From Thermoproteota archaeon (GTDB taxonomy: Archaea > Thermoproteota > Nitrososphaeria > Nitrososphaerales > Nitrosopumilaceae), in contig QQVN01000005.1 of the NCBI GenBank assembly GCA_003352285.1, positions 534,380-598,379 of the forward strand: a DNA stretch of 64,000 nt, written 5' to 3'. Both the position numbers and the translations under genes were made by a program. This document shows, one piece after another, positions 63,366-64,000 of this stretch. Under the pieces are notes generated by a model. It worked only from the letters and a program-made list of their open reading frames with translations, did not search any database and was not told the DNA's origin. Positions within the stretch are counted from its first letter, which is position 1, and every line of letters begins with the position of its first letter.

Positions 63366-64000
63366 TTAATCTCCATCTATCTGCAATTCTTCTACTGATT
63401 GCGATGTTTCCACCTTCAAAGAGACAAACAGGTCTTCTAAATTCCACTTGAATTTGTTCAGAGTTTACTTTGGTTACCTTAGATAATACTGGTGCAGTGC
63501 CAACATTGAGACGAAGTGCCTCACCATTCTGTATTGGCAAAACCTTTGTATCATCAGTTGTTCCTACTGCAGAATCAAAGAGACTCACTTGAAAACTTGC
63601 AGTAGTTGAATTTTCAGGTAACGTTCCAGGTTTTCCTATTACTGAACCAATAAAAGAATCACTTCTAGTTAATGACGGATCTAGTTTTGTTCCAATAGCT
63701 ACTAGACCGCCAGGTTTTACGGATTCAACTATTCCTGCAGATGTCCCTAATGAAACAATTTCAGTTTGAATTGGTTCATACAATTTCTTTTTTTCATTTA
63801 ATATTCCAGGTTTAATTTCAATTTCATCACCAACCTGAAATGTTCCCTCAGTGAGACTGCCGCCAATTACACCACCTTTAAGATCTTTAATTTTAGAACC
63901 GGGTTTGTTTACATCAAAAGATCTAAGAACATGCATGACTGCATTTTTTGATTCATCACGTTTTGGTGTTTCTATAGTTGATTCAATGGCTCCAATCAAT
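63343..64000 (-). CDS. eif2g: Translation initiation factor aIF2 gamma subunit, 5' partial
   Basis: 218 C-terminal residues, cut by the window edge so the GTPase domain is outside. Visible: VMHVLRSFDVNKPG, LKGGVIGGSLTEGTFQVGDEIEIKPG, GTSAGIVESVKPGGLVAIGTKLDPSLT and the end ISRRIADRWRLIGAG, all of domains II and III of eIF2-gamma. It binds Met-tRNAi with GTP. Translationally coupled to the PIN gene (23-nt overlap). Confidence 0.96.
   Translation of the reverse strand, partial: LIGAIESTIETPKRDESKNAVMHVLRSFDVNKPGSKIKDLKGGVIGGSLTEGTFQVGDEIEIKPGILNEKKKLYEPIQTEIVSLGTSAGIVESVKPGGLVAIGTKLDPSLTRSDSFIGSVIGKPGTLPENSTTASFQVSLFDSAVGTTDDTKVLPIQNGEALRLNVGTAPVLSKVTKVNSEQIQVEFRRPVCLFEGGNIAISRRIADRWRLIGAGVIG

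Overview
The window is about two thirds A+T, gene-dense, and archaeal. It carries aIF2-alpha with Nop10, aIF2-gamma, archaeal L2, GatD/GatE, pelota, an Lsm protein, a RadB-like ATPase, an Lhr-type helicase, AglB/STT3, a long archaeal SRP RNA and TATA boxes about 26 nt ahead of leaderless starts. The DnaK-DnaJ-GrpE set, a tetraether-synthase-like radical SAM protein, anaerobic cobalamin genes and several small zinc-ribbon proteins best fit an ammonia-oxidising Nitrososphaerota (Nitrosopumilus-like) chromosome. This placement is inferred from gene content; no search was run.

Region 1 (2-22248) is an accessory surface-glycan region. It holds an ATP-grasp protein (cut by the window edge), a phosphatase-like/epimerase fusion, TylF- and CmcI-type enzymes, a DegT sugar aminotransferase, one GT2 and three GT4 glycosyltransferases, a formyltransferase-like/propeller protein, an MBOAT-SGNH acylation pair, a nucleotide-sugar dehydrogenase with an amidase-less asparagine-synthase homologue, and a GalE-like epimerase. 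Strands alternate often. Two GT4 paralogues share a perfect 152-bp block, which suggests gene conversion.

Region 2 (22304-31892) has the tetraether-synthase homologue divergent from a TrmB-DtxR regulator pair, a C/D box sRNA candidate whose guide fits the anticodon arm of tRNA-Leu(CAA), pelota, CutA, a site-2 protease, a TtuA/Ncs6 tRNA thiolase, the SRP RNA, acylphosphatase and L2. Region 3 (31999-45795) is housekeeping: Cdc48, GatD-GatE, tRNA-Leu(CAG), grpE-dnaK-dnaJ, tRNA-Gln(UUG) and an ABC-2 exporter. Region 4 (45867-53134) holds RPA, the Lhr-like helicase, RadB-like, Lsm, a bacterial-type MetK and an atypical SDR. Region 5 (53246-58763) is a cobalamin block: cbiD, cbiG, a double cbiX, cbiC, cbiA and cobO. 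Region 6 (58803-64000) has aIF2-alpha, Nop10, an AglB oligosaccharyltransferase fused to a cyclophilin domain, a PEBP-family protein, a PIN protein and aIF2-gamma (cut by the window edge).

The most notable points are the AglB-cyclophilin fusion, the C/D sRNA with a readable tRNA target, the phosphatase-epimerase fusion, the gene-conversion block, the palindrome around the TATA box of the tetraether-synthase gene, and convergent genes whose stop codons overlap or touch. No CRISPR array, insertion sequence, integrase or replication origin was seen. No gap over 300 bases lacks a gene; the longest gap between proteins is filled by the SRP RNA.
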